Shown here: piece by piece, positions 39,422 to 48,450 of the stretch
Layout: each line of letters starts with the position of its first letter
Position numbering within the stretch: position 1 is the stretch's first letter
Source: Bacillus sp. FSL K6-3431
GTDB taxonomy: Bacteria; Bacillota; Bacilli; Bacillales; Bacillaceae_C
DNA length: 64,000 bases
Direction: 5' to 3'
Assembly (NCBI RefSeq): GCF_038002605.1
Contig: NZ_JBBOCT010000001.1
Coordinates: 5,022,001 to 5,086,000, forward strand
Made by a program: the position numbers and the translations under genes
Notes under the pieces: generated by a model
Databases searched by the model: none
What the model was told of the DNA's origin: nothing
The model's input: only the letters and a program-made list of their open reading frames with translations

Positions 39422-39874
39422 TTGTTATTGGGGAAAAAACGCAAGCTCGGTAGAAATCTGGAAGAAATATCTGTTGGTGAGAAATTGTCTTTAACAGAAA
39501 AAATAGAAGATAGAGACCTACTCCTGTTTTTAGGTTTAACTAATGATGCTAATCCTCTTTATATCCAGCATGATTATGCCTCACAAACAGATTATAAAAA
39601 GCCGATCGTGCCTGCCATTATGCTTACGGGAATCATTACTTCCGCTGTATCGAAATATTTACCTGGACCTGGATCGCATATTATAAAACAGGATATAGAA
39701 TTTTTAAAACCAGTTTACCACTATGCTACTATCCAATTTTCATTTGAAGTAACTGAAGTACATAGAGAGAATAAAACTGTTAACGTACATGTGGAAGCGT
39801 TAGACGAAGCAGGTGATCGAGTGATCGATTCAAATTTACTTATTTGTCCGCCTCGAGCAATAGACAATAACTAG
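39422..39874 (+). CDS. MaoC-like hydratase/dehydratase domain protein
   Basis: This HotDog-fold protein of about 150 residues contains LFLGLTNDANPLYIQHDYASQ, the usual position of the catalytic Asp/His pair of R-specific enoyl hydratases. DANPLYIQHDYA fits with Asp and His present. IKQDIEFLKPVYHYATIQF is the second conserved strand. Substrate is unknown; an enoyl-thioester hydratase is likely. TTG 39422 has a GGGGGTG site six bases upstream; ATG 39407 overlaps that site. In several Bacillus genomes such a gene precedes phoPR; here hflKC follows instead. Confidence 0.8.
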   Translation: MLLGKKRKLGRNLEEISVGEKLSLTEKIEDRDLLLFLGLTNDANPLYIQHDYASQTDYKKPIVPAIMLTGIITSAVSKYLPGPGSHIIKQDIEFLKPVYHYATIQFSFEVTEVHRENKTVNVHVEALDEAGDRVIDSNLLICPPRAIDNN

Positions 39875-39994
39875 AAAAAAATAATGTTCATAATTTATTT
39901 AGGGGCCATGTTCATTTGAACTTGGCCTCTGGTATGTAAAGGTTAAACCTGAAAGAAAGATAAACATGAATATTTAAAATTAAAAGGTATTAAA

Positions 39995-40148
39995 GTGCGA
40001 GTTCAAAAAGGTGCCAAATTAGAAACAAGAAGTTCGAGGCGCGAAGGTTTTGAGGATCGGAGCGTATGCTTTTAATACGTGAGAACCGGAAAAACCGAGC
40101 AATGAAGAAATTCGCCGTTTATCATTTGGTGACTTTTTGAACATCCTC
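39995..40148 (-). repeat. MITE-like dispersed repeat, copy C (154 bp)
   Basis: This full-length copy is in the same orientation as copy A: GTGCGAGTTCAAAAAGGTGC at the left and GACTTTTTGAACATCCTC at the right. Length is identical to copies A and B. It lies between the MaoC-like gene and hflK, where gene order departs from B. subtilis. Confidence 0.87.
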
Positions 40149-40224
40149 TTAAAGATATGAAACTTTATGATCAGTGTTTCGTATAGACATGAAGAGAGAG
40201 ATTAAGAGAAAGGAAAGTGGCGTA

Positions 40225-41172
40225 ATGAGTTTAAAAAGGGTTTATACAGTTACAGGACTTATTGTTACGATCATTGCACTCGTGATTATTTTATTTACAT
40301 CTTGGTATACGCTAGATGAATCTGATCAAGCTGTCATTCTAACATTTGGTGAAGCGGAGGAAACAGTAACAGATCCAGGTCTACGCTTCAAACTTCCATG
40401 GCCAATCCAACGTGTGGAAAAGTTAGCACGTGAAACGCTTAAGCTGGAATTTGGATTTGAGGAAAGTGATGGCAGTAAAAGTGAAACGAAAATGATCACA
40501 GGCGATGAAAATATTGTATTAGCAGATCTTGTCGTCCAATGGAAAATAACCGATCCGCAAAAGTATTTGTTTAATTCTGAAGAACCAAAAAAGATCTTAT
40601 CTAATGCAACGTCTGCTTCATTAAGAAGCATTATAGGTAGTTCCAAAATTGACGATGCATTAACGTCTGGTAAAGCAGAAATAGAGGGCAATGTTCGCGA
40701 ACTTTTAACTACATTAATGGATAAGTATGATGTAGGAATATCGATTTTAGCAGTTACCTTGAAAGATGTTGAATTGCCAAATGAGGAAGTCCGCAGCGCC
40801 TTTACAGCCGTAACAGATGCGAGAGAAACGATGAATACAAAAATTAACGAAGCAAAAAAATACGAGAATAAAAGAATGAATGAAGCAAAAGGAGAGGAAG
40901 CAGCAATAGATTCAAAAGCGAAAGGGGAAAAAGCTGCTAGACTTGAAGCCGCACGAGGTGATGTAGCAGTTTTTAATAAGTTATATGAACAATATAAGAC
41001 GAATCCTGAAATTACGAGAGAACGTTTGACGTTAGAGACGTTAGAACAAGTATTGCCTGGAGCTGAAATTTACATCATGAAAGATGATGGAAATACATTA
41101 AAATACTTCCCTATTCGTCCAGTAGAGCGAGAACAAGCTGTCGAAAAAGAAGAAGAGGGGAGCAAAGAATAA
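40225..41172 (+). CDS. hflK: FtsH protease modulator HflK
   Basis: This 315-residue SPFH/prohibitin-domain protein has one N-terminal membrane helix (about 6-28, VTGLIVTIIALVIILFTSWY). The typical SDQAVILTFGEAEETVTDPGLRFKLPWPI comes next, followed by a coiled-coil region rich in KINEAKKYENKRMNEAKGEE. With HflC it forms a membrane complex that in E. coli restrains FtsH. ATG 40225 is preferred over 40174, since it gives the usual N-terminus and has GGAAAG upstream. It overlaps hflC by one base. Confidence 0.9.
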   Translation: MSLKRVYTVTGLIVTIIALVIILFTSWYTLDESDQAVILTFGEAEETVTDPGLRFKLPWPIQRVEKLARETLKLEFGFEESDGSKSETKMITGDENIVLADLVVQWKITDPQKYLFNSEEPKKILSNATSASLRSIIGSSKIDDALTSGKAEIEGNVRELLTTLMDKYDVGISILAVTLKDVELPNEEVRSAFTAVTDARETMNTKINEAKKYENKRMNEAKGEEAAIDSKAKGEKAARLEAARGDVAVFNKLYEQYKTNPEITRERLTLETLEQVLPGAEIYIMKDDGNTLKYFPIRPVEREQAVEKEEEGSKE

Positions 41173-42104
41173 TGGATAAAAAGGTAGTCAATTTAGATAG
41201 TAAAAAAACAATTGAATTGGAATGGAAAAAATACGCAAAGCTAGGTATGTTCTTCATTATCTTGATTGTATTATTCGCTCTTTTTTTGACGAGTGCTTTT
41301 ATTGTAAAAGAAGGTGAATATAAAGTAGTTCGTCAATTCCAAGAAGTCGTAAGCATCAAAAGTGAGCCTGGTCTAGCTTTTAAGATCCCGTTTATTCAAA
41401 CAGTATCAACATTACCTAAATATCAGATGGCATATGATGTTTCGCAAGCTGAAATTAATACAAAAGATAAAAAGCGAATGATCATTGATAATTATGCTGT
41501 TTGGAAGATTGATGACCCTGGAAAAATGATCACAAACGCAAGAACCGTGGTTAATGCAGAATCGCGTATGGAGGAATTTATTTATTCAGTTGTACGTGCT
41601 GAGCTGGGACAATTGGAATATGATGAGATTATTAACGATGAAAAGTCGTCACGTGGAAGCTTCAATGATAGAGTAACAATGAAAGTAAATGAATTACTTT
41701 CCAAAGATGAATATGGAATTATCGTTACAGATGTGCGGACGAAACGAACAGATTTACCTCAGGAAAACGAAAATTCCGTATATACAAGAATGGTTTCTGA
41801 ACGAGAATCTAAAGCCCAAGAGTATTTATCAATTGGTGATGCTGAGAAAAACCGGATCACTGCAGAAACAGATCGGAAAGTCCGTGAGACTTTATCAAAA
41901 GCTCAAGCGAATGCGGAAGTCATCCGTTCTGAAGGGGAGGGAGAAGCAGCAAAAATGTATAATAACTCCTTTTCAAAAGACCGTGAATTCTACAGTTTAT
42001 TTCGAACACTTGAAACATACAAGAAAACGATTGGAGAAGATACAGTTATTGTCATTCCATCTGACTCACCGTATGCTCGTTTGTTAATGGGTTATACAGA
42101 GTGA
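41172..42104 (+). CDS. hflC: FtsH protease modulator HflC
   Basis: This 310-residue SPFH protein has a membrane helix at about residues 19-42 (LGMFFIILIVLFALFLTSAF). The band-7 core VVRQFQEVVSIKSEPGLAFKIPF and VRTKRTDLPQENENSVYTRM lead into a coiled coil. Its ATG shares a base with the hflK stop, so the two are made together. The TGA stop lies within the GTGAAC block of repeat X2. The pair occupies the site between mdh and polA where B. subtilis carries phoPR. Confidence 0.9.
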   Translation: MDKKVVNLDSKKTIELEWKKYAKLGMFFIILIVLFALFLTSAFIVKEGEYKVVRQFQEVVSIKSEPGLAFKIPFIQTVSTLPKYQMAYDVSQAEINTKDKKRMIIDNYAVWKIDDPGKMITNARTVVNAESRMEEFIYSVVRAELGQLEYDEIINDEKSSRGSFNDRVTMKVNELLSKDEYGIIVTDVRTKRTDLPQENENSVYTRMVSERESKAQEYLSIGDAEKNRITAETDRKVRETLSKAQANAEVIRSEGEGEAAKMYNNSFSKDREFYSLFRTLETYKKTIGEDTVIVIPSDSPYARLLMGYTE

Positions 42105-42155
42105 ACTGGTTTCAGTACCTAAAACATCGGGAGGATCATCCTCACCTGATTGGTT
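42101..42155. repeat. GTGAAC repeat family, copy X2 (short form)
   Basis: GTGAACTGGTTTCAG, then AAAACATCGGGAGG, and a palindrome GAGGATCATCCTC (42131-42143). The start matches X1 and X3, but the downstream block CTAAAG..ATCGGGAT is missing. The TGA in the first block is the hflC stop codon. Confidence 0.6.
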
Positions 42156-42170
42156 AATTCTTAATGTGCC

Positions 42171-42206
42171 TACTGCACGGTCTTGTGACTGTGTAGTATT
42201 TTTGTT
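42171..42206 (+). terminator. Terminator after hflKC
   Basis: TACTGCACGGTC / GACTGTGTAGTA pair with two G-T pairs around TTGT, followed by a T run. It lies 67 bases after hflC, beyond repeat X2. Confidence 0.75.
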
Positions 42207-42439
42207 TTGAGTTCGAAGATAAGGAAATAATGGTAAGATTCCGGAATTAATAGGAAGGTCACAGAATAATTGTCTAATCTCGCGAAATGCATCACCAGTG
42301 TCACGGAATAGTAACGTTTCGTATATGTTCTAACATCATGTTTGAGCAAAAGATAGTTATTTTCACTTTAATGGTTCAACATGATAAAATAAAGATAACA
42401 AACGGATGAACGAATATGCTCCACTTGGGAGGAATATGA
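42207..42439. other. hflC-polA intergenic remainder
   Basis: No gene is seen. A weak sigma-A-like pair (TTTCAC, 18 bases, TAAAAT) ends about 45 bases before polA and could be its promoter. Confidence 0.35.
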
Positions 42440-45076
42440 ATGAAGAAAAAATTAATGTTAATTGACGGCAATAGTATTGCATATCGGGCTTTTTTCGCCT
42501 TACCACTTTTAAACAACGATAAAGGTATACATACAAATGCAGTGTACGGCTTCACTACGATGCTGATGAAAGTGCTTGAGGATGAAAAGCCGACACATAT
42601 TCTAGTTGCGTTTGATGCGGGAAAAACAACATTCCGTCACAAAACATTTTCAGAATATAAAGGTGGCCGTCAAAAGACACCCCCAGAGTTGTCGGAACAG
42701 TTTCCGTTCATTAGGGAACTATTGGATGCATATGGAATTGAACGTTATGAACTTGAAAACTATGAAGCGGATGACATAATCGGTACACTTGCGGTGAAAG
42801 CAGCACAGGATGGCTTCGAAGTAAAGGTCATTTCTGGAGATAAGGATTTAACACAATTAAGTACGGATCAAGTTACGGTAGGTATTACGAGAAAAGGAAT
42901 TACGGACATTGAAGTGTACACTCCCGCTCATATAATGGAGAAATATGGCCTTACACCTGAACAAATCATTGATATGAAAGGTTTGATGGGGGATCAGTCT
43001 GATAATATACCTGGTGTTCCTGGAGTAGGCGAAAAAACAGCTATCAAGCTTTTAAAACAATTCCCTACACTTGAGGAGTTACTTGAAAATATCGATAAAG
43101 TCGGTGGCAAGAAACTGAAAGAAAATCTAACTGAATTTAAGGAACAAGCTGTGATGAGCAAAGAGCTTGCAACGATTACAACGGAAGCACCAATTAAAGT
43201 AGATGTGGATAAGCTTCTGTTTGAAGGTTACGATACAGAAAAATTAACCGCTGTATTTAAAGAACTTGGTTTTAACTCATTGCTTGGAAAATTAGATGGA
43301 GCAGAAGATACAGAAATGATTGCTGATACAATGCTCGATGTTCCTTTTCAGACAGTAGAATCTATTACCGATGATATATTTGCAGTGGAAAATACTCTTT
43401 ACGTAGAAGTTTTGGAAGATAATTATTATACAGCAGAGATCGCTGGTTTTGGTTTGTCCAATGAACATGGGCATTACTATTTACCAACAGATATAGCACT
43501 CCAATCAAATGCCTTTAAATCGTGGGCGGAAGATGTGACTAAAAAGAAACGTGTGTATGATGCTAAGCGCTCTGTAGTTGCTTTGAAAAGACATGATATA
43601 GATCTACAAGGGATTGATTTTGATTTATTACTCGTATCATACCTACTTAACCCTTCCGAAGCGACGGAGGATTTTGCTGGTGTGGCAAAACGACATCAGT
43701 ATACAGATGTTCAGACAGATGAAGCTGTATACGGCAAGGGTGCAAAGAAAAAAGTGGCTGAAGGCGATATACTTGCCGAACATCTTGCACGAAAGGCAGT
43801 TGGGATTGCAGAATTATATGATCCATGTTTAGAGGAACTAGAAAAAAATGAACAGACAGATTTATTTTATGATCTGGAGCTACCCTTAGCACTGATATTA
43901 GCCAAAATGGAATATACCGGAATCAAAGTAGATGTACAGAGACTGGAAGAAATGAAAATAGAAATAGGTGGTCGCCTATCTGAAATTGAAGAGAAAATTC
44001 ATCGTCTTGCGGGTGAAGAATTTAATATTAATTCACCTAAGCAGCTCGGAGTAATTTTATTTGAACATCTTGGCTTGCCGGCAATTAAAAAAACGAAAAC
44101 GGGCTATTCCACTGCAGCAGATGTTTTGGAAAAATTAGAGCCTGAGCATGAAATTATTAGGGAGATTCTCGACTACCGCCAACTAGGGAAATTACAATCG
44201 ACATATATTGAAGGCTTGCTGAAAGTGGTTAACCAAGACACGCATAAAGTGCATACTCGCTTTAATCAAGCATTAACTTCAACGGGAAGGCTTAGCTCCA
44301 TTGATCCAAATCTCCAAAATATCCCGATTCGTCTCGAAGAAGGGCGGAAAATTCGTCAAGCCTTCATTCCGTCACAGGAAGATTGGGTATTATTCGCTGC
44401 TGACTACTCGCAAATTGAATTGCGTGTGCTCGCCGATATTGCGAAGGATGATAAATTAATTGAAGCCTTTACGAATGATATGGATATCCATACAAAAACA
44501 GCGATGGATGTGTTTCATGTAAGTCCAGATGAAGTGACATCAAATATGCGCCGGCAAGCAAAGGCAGTAAATTTCGGTATTGTTTATGGCATCAGTGATT
44601 ATGGTCTATCTCAAAGCCTTGGTATTACAAGAAAAGAAGCCGGTCAATTCATCGATCGCTATTTAGACAGTTTTCCTGGGGTAAAAGATTATATGGATGA
44701 CATTATTGCGGATGCAAGAGAAAAAGGGTTTGTGGAGACCCTTTTGCATAGAAGACGTTATATTCCAGAGATTACAAGCCGAAATTTCAACTTACGAAGC
44801 TTTGCAGAAAGAACAGCGATGAATACACCTATTCAAGGAAGTGCAGCGGATATCATTAAAAAGGCGATGATCGATATGGCTGCAAGGCTTGAAAAGGAAG
44901 GCTTGCAAACACGACTATTGCTTCAAGTACATGATGAATTGATTTTTGAGGCACCGAAAGATGAAATTGAGATTCTTAAAGAAATTGTTCCTGATGTAAT
45001 GGAACACGCACTTAAGCTAAATGTGCCGCTTAAAGTGGAATATTCCTATGGGTCTACATGGTATGATGCGAAATAG
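42440..45076 (+). CDS. polA: DNA polymerase I
   Basis: This 878-residue enzyme has a 5' nuclease domain (about 1-300, LMLIDGNSIAYRAFFALP and EADDIIGTLA). The proofreading domain (about 310-470) is without its catalytic acids, as usual in bacilli (LYVEVLEDNYYTAEIAGFGL). The family A polymerase follows: motif A FAADYSQIELRVLA, motif B RRQAKAVNFGIVYGIS and motif C LLQVHDELIFE. It serves in Okazaki fragment maturation and repair. GGAGG precedes the ATG. mutM follows, after a MITE-like repeat. Confidence 0.96.
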   Translation: MKKKLMLIDGNSIAYRAFFALPLLNNDKGIHTNAVYGFTTMLMKVLEDEKPTHILVAFDAGKTTFRHKTFSEYKGGRQKTPPELSEQFPFIRELLDAYGIERYELENYEADDIIGTLAVKAAQDGFEVKVISGDKDLTQLSTDQVTVGITRKGITDIEVYTPAHIMEKYGLTPEQIIDMKGLMGDQSDNIPGVPGVGEKTAIKLLKQFPTLEELLENIDKVGGKKLKENLTEFKEQAVMSKELATITTEAPIKVDVDKLLFEGYDTEKLTAVFKELGFNSLLGKLDGAEDTEMIADTMLDVPFQTVESITDDIFAVENTLYVEVLEDNYYTAEIAGFGLSNEHGHYYLPTDIALQSNAFKSWAEDVTKKKRVYDAKRSVVALKRHDIDLQGIDFDLLLVSYLLNPSEATEDFAGVAKRHQYTDVQTDEAVYGKGAKKKVAEGDILAEHLARKAVGIAELYDPCLEELEKNEQTDLFYDLELPLALILAKMEYTGIKVDVQRLEEMKIEIGGRLSEIEEKIHRLAGEEFNINSPKQLGVILFEHLGLPAIKKTKTGYSTAADVLEKLEPEHEIIREILDYRQLGKLQSTYIEGLLKVVNQDTHKVHTRFNQALTSTGRLSSIDPNLQNIPIRLEEGRKIRQAFIPSQEDWVLFAADYSQIELRVLADIAKDDKLIEAFTNDMDIHTKTAMDVFHVSPDEVTSNMRRQAKAVNFGIVYGISDYGLSQSLGITRKEAGQFIDRYLDSFPGVKDYMDDIIADAREKGFVETLLHRRRYIPEITSRNFNLRSFAERTAMNTPIQGSAADIIKKAMIDMAARLEKEGLQTRLLLQVHDELIFEAPKDEIEILKEIVPDVMEHALKLNVPLKVEYSYGSTWYDAK

Positions 45077-45091
45077 GATTAATAGATTAGA

Positions 45092-45289
45092 GAGGATGTT
45101 CAAAAGGTTACCAAATGATAAACGTCGAATTTCTTCGTTGGCAATTAGGTACTTCTTCTAAGGAAAGAGGAACCTCTGTTAAGATCGCCCACGTTCTGTG
45201 AGCAACACAGAGGTCAGCACATCCTGTGCAAGTCTGATCCTCAAAACCTTCTCGCCTCGAACTAATTTGGCACCACTTTGAACATGCAC
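45092..45289 (+). repeat. MITE-like dispersed repeat, copy D (198 bp, chimeric)
   Basis: The ends are those of the 154-bp element (GAGGATGTTCAAAAGG and GGCACCACTTTGAACATGCA), but the central part is replaced. It reads AGGAAAGAGGAACCTCTG, then GTTAAGATC with hairpin GCCCACGTTCTGTGAGC, AACAC and hairpin GCACATCCTGTGC (45217-45229). The last block is one unit of the sequence amplified in copy F. It lies between polA and mutM. Confidence 0.8.
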
Positions 45290-45315
45290 TTAAAGAATAT
45301 TCGGAGGTGACGGTG

Positions 45316-46143
45316 ATGCCCGAATTACCGGAAGTGGAAGCCGTCCGCAAGTCTTTAGTTGAGCTTGTTGTCGGAAAAACAATAAAATATGTCACTATTG
45401 GTTGGCCAAAAATAGTAAAGAAACCATTGGAAATCGAACAGTTTCAAGATGCTTTACGAGGACAAACGATTCTCGATGTAAGTAGAAGAGGTAAATTTTT
45501 AATTTTATTATCAGATGATTATGCACTTGTTTCACATTTGCGAATGGAAGGTAATTATTCTGTGAGACATGAAAATGATCCTGAAGAAAAACATACACAT
45601 ATTGTGTTTCATTTCGTCGATGGAACAGAACTGCGTTATCGAGATGTACGTAAGTTCGGAACGATGCATCTGTTTACAAAAGGAACAGAACATACGGAGC
45701 TTCCTTTAGCTAAACTAGGACCGGAACCATTTGCTGAAGAATTTACACAATTATATTTTAAAGAGAAATTAATGAAAACGGACAGAATGATTAAGGCTGT
45801 GCTACTCGATCAAACGATCGTTACTGGTCTTGGGAATATATATGTAGATGAAGCATTGTTCAGATCAAATATTCATCCAGAACGTAGGGCGAAGTCACTT
45901 ACTGATCAAGAAATCAAGCTTTTACGTGAGCAGGCTGGAGCGACATTGGTAGAATCAATCGAGGCTGGGGGCAGCTCCGTTAACACATATATGAATTCCC
46001 ATGGTGAAATCGGAACATACCAGGAACGCCTTTTAGTATATGGAAAAAAAGGTGAAGGCTGTAAAGTATGCGGCATCCCACTTGAAAAAATAAGAGTAGC
46101 AGGTAGAGGAACTCATTTTTGCCCTAATTGTCAAAAAAAATAG
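45316..46143 (+). CDS. mutM: Formamidopyrimidine-DNA glycosylase
   Basis: This 275-residue base-excision glycosylase/lyase acts on 8-oxoguanine and formamidopyrimidines. The mature N-terminus PELPEVEAVRKSL supplies the catalytic Pro and Glu, so the start must be ATG 45316 (after GGAGGTGA) and not the upstream GTG 45307. The helix-two-turn-helix region is VTGLGNIYVDEALFRSNIHP. The C-terminal zinc finger is CKVCGIPLEKIRVAGRGTHF followed by CPNC. Gene order polA-mutM-ytaF-coaE is conserved in bacilli. Confidence 0.96.
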   Translation: MPELPEVEAVRKSLVELVVGKTIKYVTIGWPKIVKKPLEIEQFQDALRGQTILDVSRRGKFLILLSDDYALVSHLRMEGNYSVRHENDPEEKHTHIVFHFVDGTELRYRDVRKFGTMHLFTKGTEHTELPLAKLGPEPFAEEFTQLYFKEKLMKTDRMIKAVLLDQTIVTGLGNIYVDEALFRSNIHPERRAKSLTDQEIKLLREQAGATLVESIEAGGSSVNTYMNSHGEIGTYQERLLVYGKKGEGCKVCGIPLEKIRVAGRGTHFCPNCQKK

Positions 46144-46211
46144 ACCTACACAATGTGGAGGCCCACGATGTGGGTTTGCTCGGTGTTGCCAAACGACGTG
46201 GCGTTCTTAAC
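46144..46211 (-). repeat. Hairpin-pair repeat family, inverted member after mutM
   Basis: On the minus strand it reads GGTTAAGAACGCCACGTCGT, TTGGCAACACC and CCCACATCGTGGG, the same order of blocks as at 38104-38130 and 30984-31039. Hairpins are at 46188-46202 and 46162-46174. Confidence 0.7.
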
Positions 46212-46372
46212 CGAACATCATTACTTTGAGCATCATTACTCTTCCACTAATTCATGCTTCATTGCTTCAGCAACCATTCAAAGAGCTTGCGCTTTTCTAT
46301 TAACCACAATCAATCCTTTCTCATACAATGAGTTATCGACTTTGACTTATTTGTAAGGGAAGGGGCTTGGAA

Positions 46373-47005
46373 ATGGGTTTTTCTTTAGCATTACTATTGC
46401 TTGCCGTCGCAATTAGTCTTGACAGCTTCAGTACTGGACTCGCATATGGACTTAGGAAAATGCGAATTCCATTGAAATCGATTTTAATTATTGCATTATG
46501 TACTGCAGTATCCTTAGGCGTGGCAATGCTAGCAGGCCAATTAGTTCAACAATTGCTCAGTGTGACATTTGCTAATCGGCTTGGAGGCAGCATTTTAATA
46601 TTGATCGGTGCCTTAGTTATCTACCAGTTTTTAAAAAAAGAAAATGATTCGACTAATGTAAATGAAACCCTTGTTTTTAACTGGGAAATAAAAACACTTG
46701 GTGTCGTTATTCATATTTTAAAAAAACCGACTAGAGCAGACTTCGATAAGTCAGGAACAGTGACGGGATTAGAAGCACTTATGCTTGGAGTGGCACTGTC
46801 TCTTGATGCTTTTGGAGCCGGAATTGGTGCCGCTATGCTTGGGTTTTCTCCGATTTTATTAGCTGTTTGTGCAGCCCTCATGAGTGGAATATTTCTTGCT
46901 AGCGGATTACAAATCGGGCAAATATTTTCAAAATCAAGTTGGTTTCAAAAGTTGGCATTTCTCCCTGGGGTCTTATTAATGTTTATTGGATTATTAAAAA
47001 TGTAA
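46373..47005 (+). CDS. ytaF: Sporulation membrane protein YtaF (MntP-like)
   Basis: This 210-residue protein has six hydrophobic helices in two repeats, each starting with an LDSF/LDAFG-type motif (AISLDSFSTGLAYGLRKM and ALSLDAFGAGIGAAM), as in the MntP manganese exporters. B. subtilis YtaF is annotated as a sporulation membrane protein; substrate is unproven. ATG 46373 lies about seven bases after AAGGGG. It is probably cotranscribed with coaE, 18 bases downstream. Confidence 0.88.
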   Translation: MGFSLALLLLAVAISLDSFSTGLAYGLRKMRIPLKSILIIALCTAVSLGVAMLAGQLVQQLLSVTFANRLGGSILILIGALVIYQFLKKENDSTNVNETLVFNWEIKTLGVVIHILKKPTRADFDKSGTVTGLEALMLGVALSLDAFGAGIGAAMLGFSPILLAVCAALMSGIFLASGLQIGQIFSKSSWFQKLAFLPGVLLMFIGLLKM

Positions 47006-47023
47006 AATGAAAGAGGCACATTT

Positions 47024-47626
47024 ATGGCACAAGTTATTGGACTAACTGGTGGGATTGCAAGTGGAAAAAGCACCGTTTCAAATATGTTAAATGATCTTGG
47101 TTTTACAATTGTTGATGCAGATCTGGCAGCAAGGGCTGTTATGGTACCAGGAGAAAAAGCGTACACTCAGACTGTTGATAGTTTTGGGAAAGGTCTACTT
47201 TTAAATGATGGGGAAATTAATAGGGAAAAGCTTGGATCCATCATTTTTCATGATGAGGAGAAGCGGAAATTACTGAATAGTATTGTTCATCCTGCTGTCC
47301 GGCAAAAAATGAATGAATGGAAAGAAACAGCGATCGCTAAGGGCAAGCAGACGATAATTTACGATGTTCCATTATTATTTGAAAGTAATGTAACTCATTT
47401 AGTTGGTAAAGTAATTTTGATATATGTTAATGAAGCCGTTCAGCTGGAAAGGTTGATGGATAGAAATAAATTGACCGAATTAGAAGCCAAAGCTCGGATT
47501 ACATCACAGCTGCCTTTACGTGAAAAGCTAAAACTGGCAGATGCAGTTATTGATAATAATGATTCGATTGAAAAAACTAGACTTCAAATAGAAAAGTTAA
47601 TTAAAAATTGGAAAATGCAACCATAA
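47024..47626 (+). CDS. coaE: Dephospho-CoA kinase
   Basis: This 200-residue P-loop kinase phosphorylates dephospho-CoA in the last step of CoA synthesis. The P-loop GLTGGIASGKSTVSNML is at residues 6-22. The substrate region DADLAARAV and lid KLTELEAKARITSQLPLREK are present. GAAAGAGG precedes the ATG. In B. subtilis gapB and speD follow before nrdR; here only a 350-base spacer with a repeat is present. Confidence 0.95.
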   Translation: MAQVIGLTGGIASGKSTVSNMLNDLGFTIVDADLAARAVMVPGEKAYTQTVDSFGKGLLLNDGEINREKLGSIIFHDEEKRKLLNSIVHPAVRQKMNEWKETAIAKGKQTIIYDVPLLFESNVTHLVGKVILIYVNEAVQLERLMDRNKLTELEAKARITSQLPLREKLKLADAVIDNNDSIEKTRLQIEKLIKNWKMQP

Positions 47627-47643
47627 ACCATTATCCTAACCGA

Positions 47644-47720
47644 GTGAACGCGTTTTAGCACCAGAAACATCGTGGAATCAGGAGGGGTCTTAACCCTAAA
47701 GCAAAATCGGGATAAAGATA
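47644..47720. repeat. GTGAAC repeat family, copy X3
   Basis: GTGAACGCGTTTTAGCACC, AGAAACATCGTGG and CCCTAAAGCAAAATCGGGAT correspond to both outer blocks of X1 with a shorter middle. It lies 18 bases after the coaE stop, in the gap that holds gapB-speD in B. subtilis. Confidence 0.65.
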
Positions 47721-47977
47721 GCATTCTTAAATCTGGAGTGAAAGTAACATGCACTCCTTTTTTTCTTGCTCATCGATGGAAAGCTTGATACGAAATTTTT
47801 CCAACTATGATGCCGAGGTCAATAGTTGCAACAGAAGATAGTGATCTTTATTCGAAAGAACCATATCGGGAATACTTATCCAACATAGGTTAATAAGTAA
47901 GAGATTTGTACTTTTGTTTTTTCTCCTTAAAGTAAGGTATAATATGAAGAAGTACTTTGAGGAACGGAGCGATTACA
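47721..47977. other. coaE-nrdR intergenic remainder
   Basis: AT-rich, no gene or RNA recognised. A GGTATAATATG (TATAAT at about 47938) upstream of nrdR may be a -10 element without a clear -35. Confidence 0.35.
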
Positions 47978-48433
47978 ATGAAATGCCCTTCTTGTCATCA
48001 CAATGGCACTCGAGTTGTTGATTCGAGGCCTGCTGATGAAATTAGATCCATTAGAAGAAGACGTGAATGCGAGAAATGTTCTTATCGATTTACGACATTT
48101 GAAAGAGTAGAAGAAACGCCTTTAATCGTCGTAAAAAAGGAAGGTATTCGCGAAGAGTTCAGTCGGGATAAAATATTACGCGGACTCATTCGTGCATGTG
48201 AAAAACGACCAGTTGCATTGAATCAACTTGAAAAAATCACGCATGATATTGAACGTGACCTGCGTAATCAAGGACAGGCGGAAGTAAACTCAGATAAAAT
48301 TGGTGAAATGGTGATGGATAAACTAGCAAGAATTGATGAAGTTGCTTATGTAAGATTTGCATCTGTTTATCGCCAATTTAAGGATATAAATGTTTTTTTA
48401 GACGAACTAAAAGACTTGATTAAAAAAGACTAA
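47978..48433 (+). CDS. nrdR: Transcriptional repressor NrdR
   Basis: This 151-residue zinc-ribbon/ATP-cone repressor controls ribonucleotide reductase genes. The four cysteines are in [15 protein letters not shown] and [12 protein letters not shown], and the ATP-cone runs from about residue 49 ([20 protein letters not shown]). ATG 47978 gives the usual MKCPSC start; the frame opens earlier at 47957 without a fitting site. dnaB follows 17 bases later and dnaI overlaps it, the conserved nrdR-dnaB-dnaI unit. Confidence 0.95.
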   Translation: MKCPSCHHNGTRVVDSRPADEIRSIRRRRECEKCSYRFTTFERVEETPLIVVKKEGIREEFSRDKILRGLIRACEKRPVALNQLEKITHDIERDLRNQGQAEVNSDKIGEMVMDKLARIDEVAYVRFASVYRQFKDINVFLDELKDLIKKD

Positions 48434-48450
48434 ATGAAAGTGTGATTGAC

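Noticed and set aside
46153..46356. 67-residue open frame between mutM and ytaF
   Set aside because: It starts inside an inverted hairpin repeat, has no ribosome binding site and no recognisable content.
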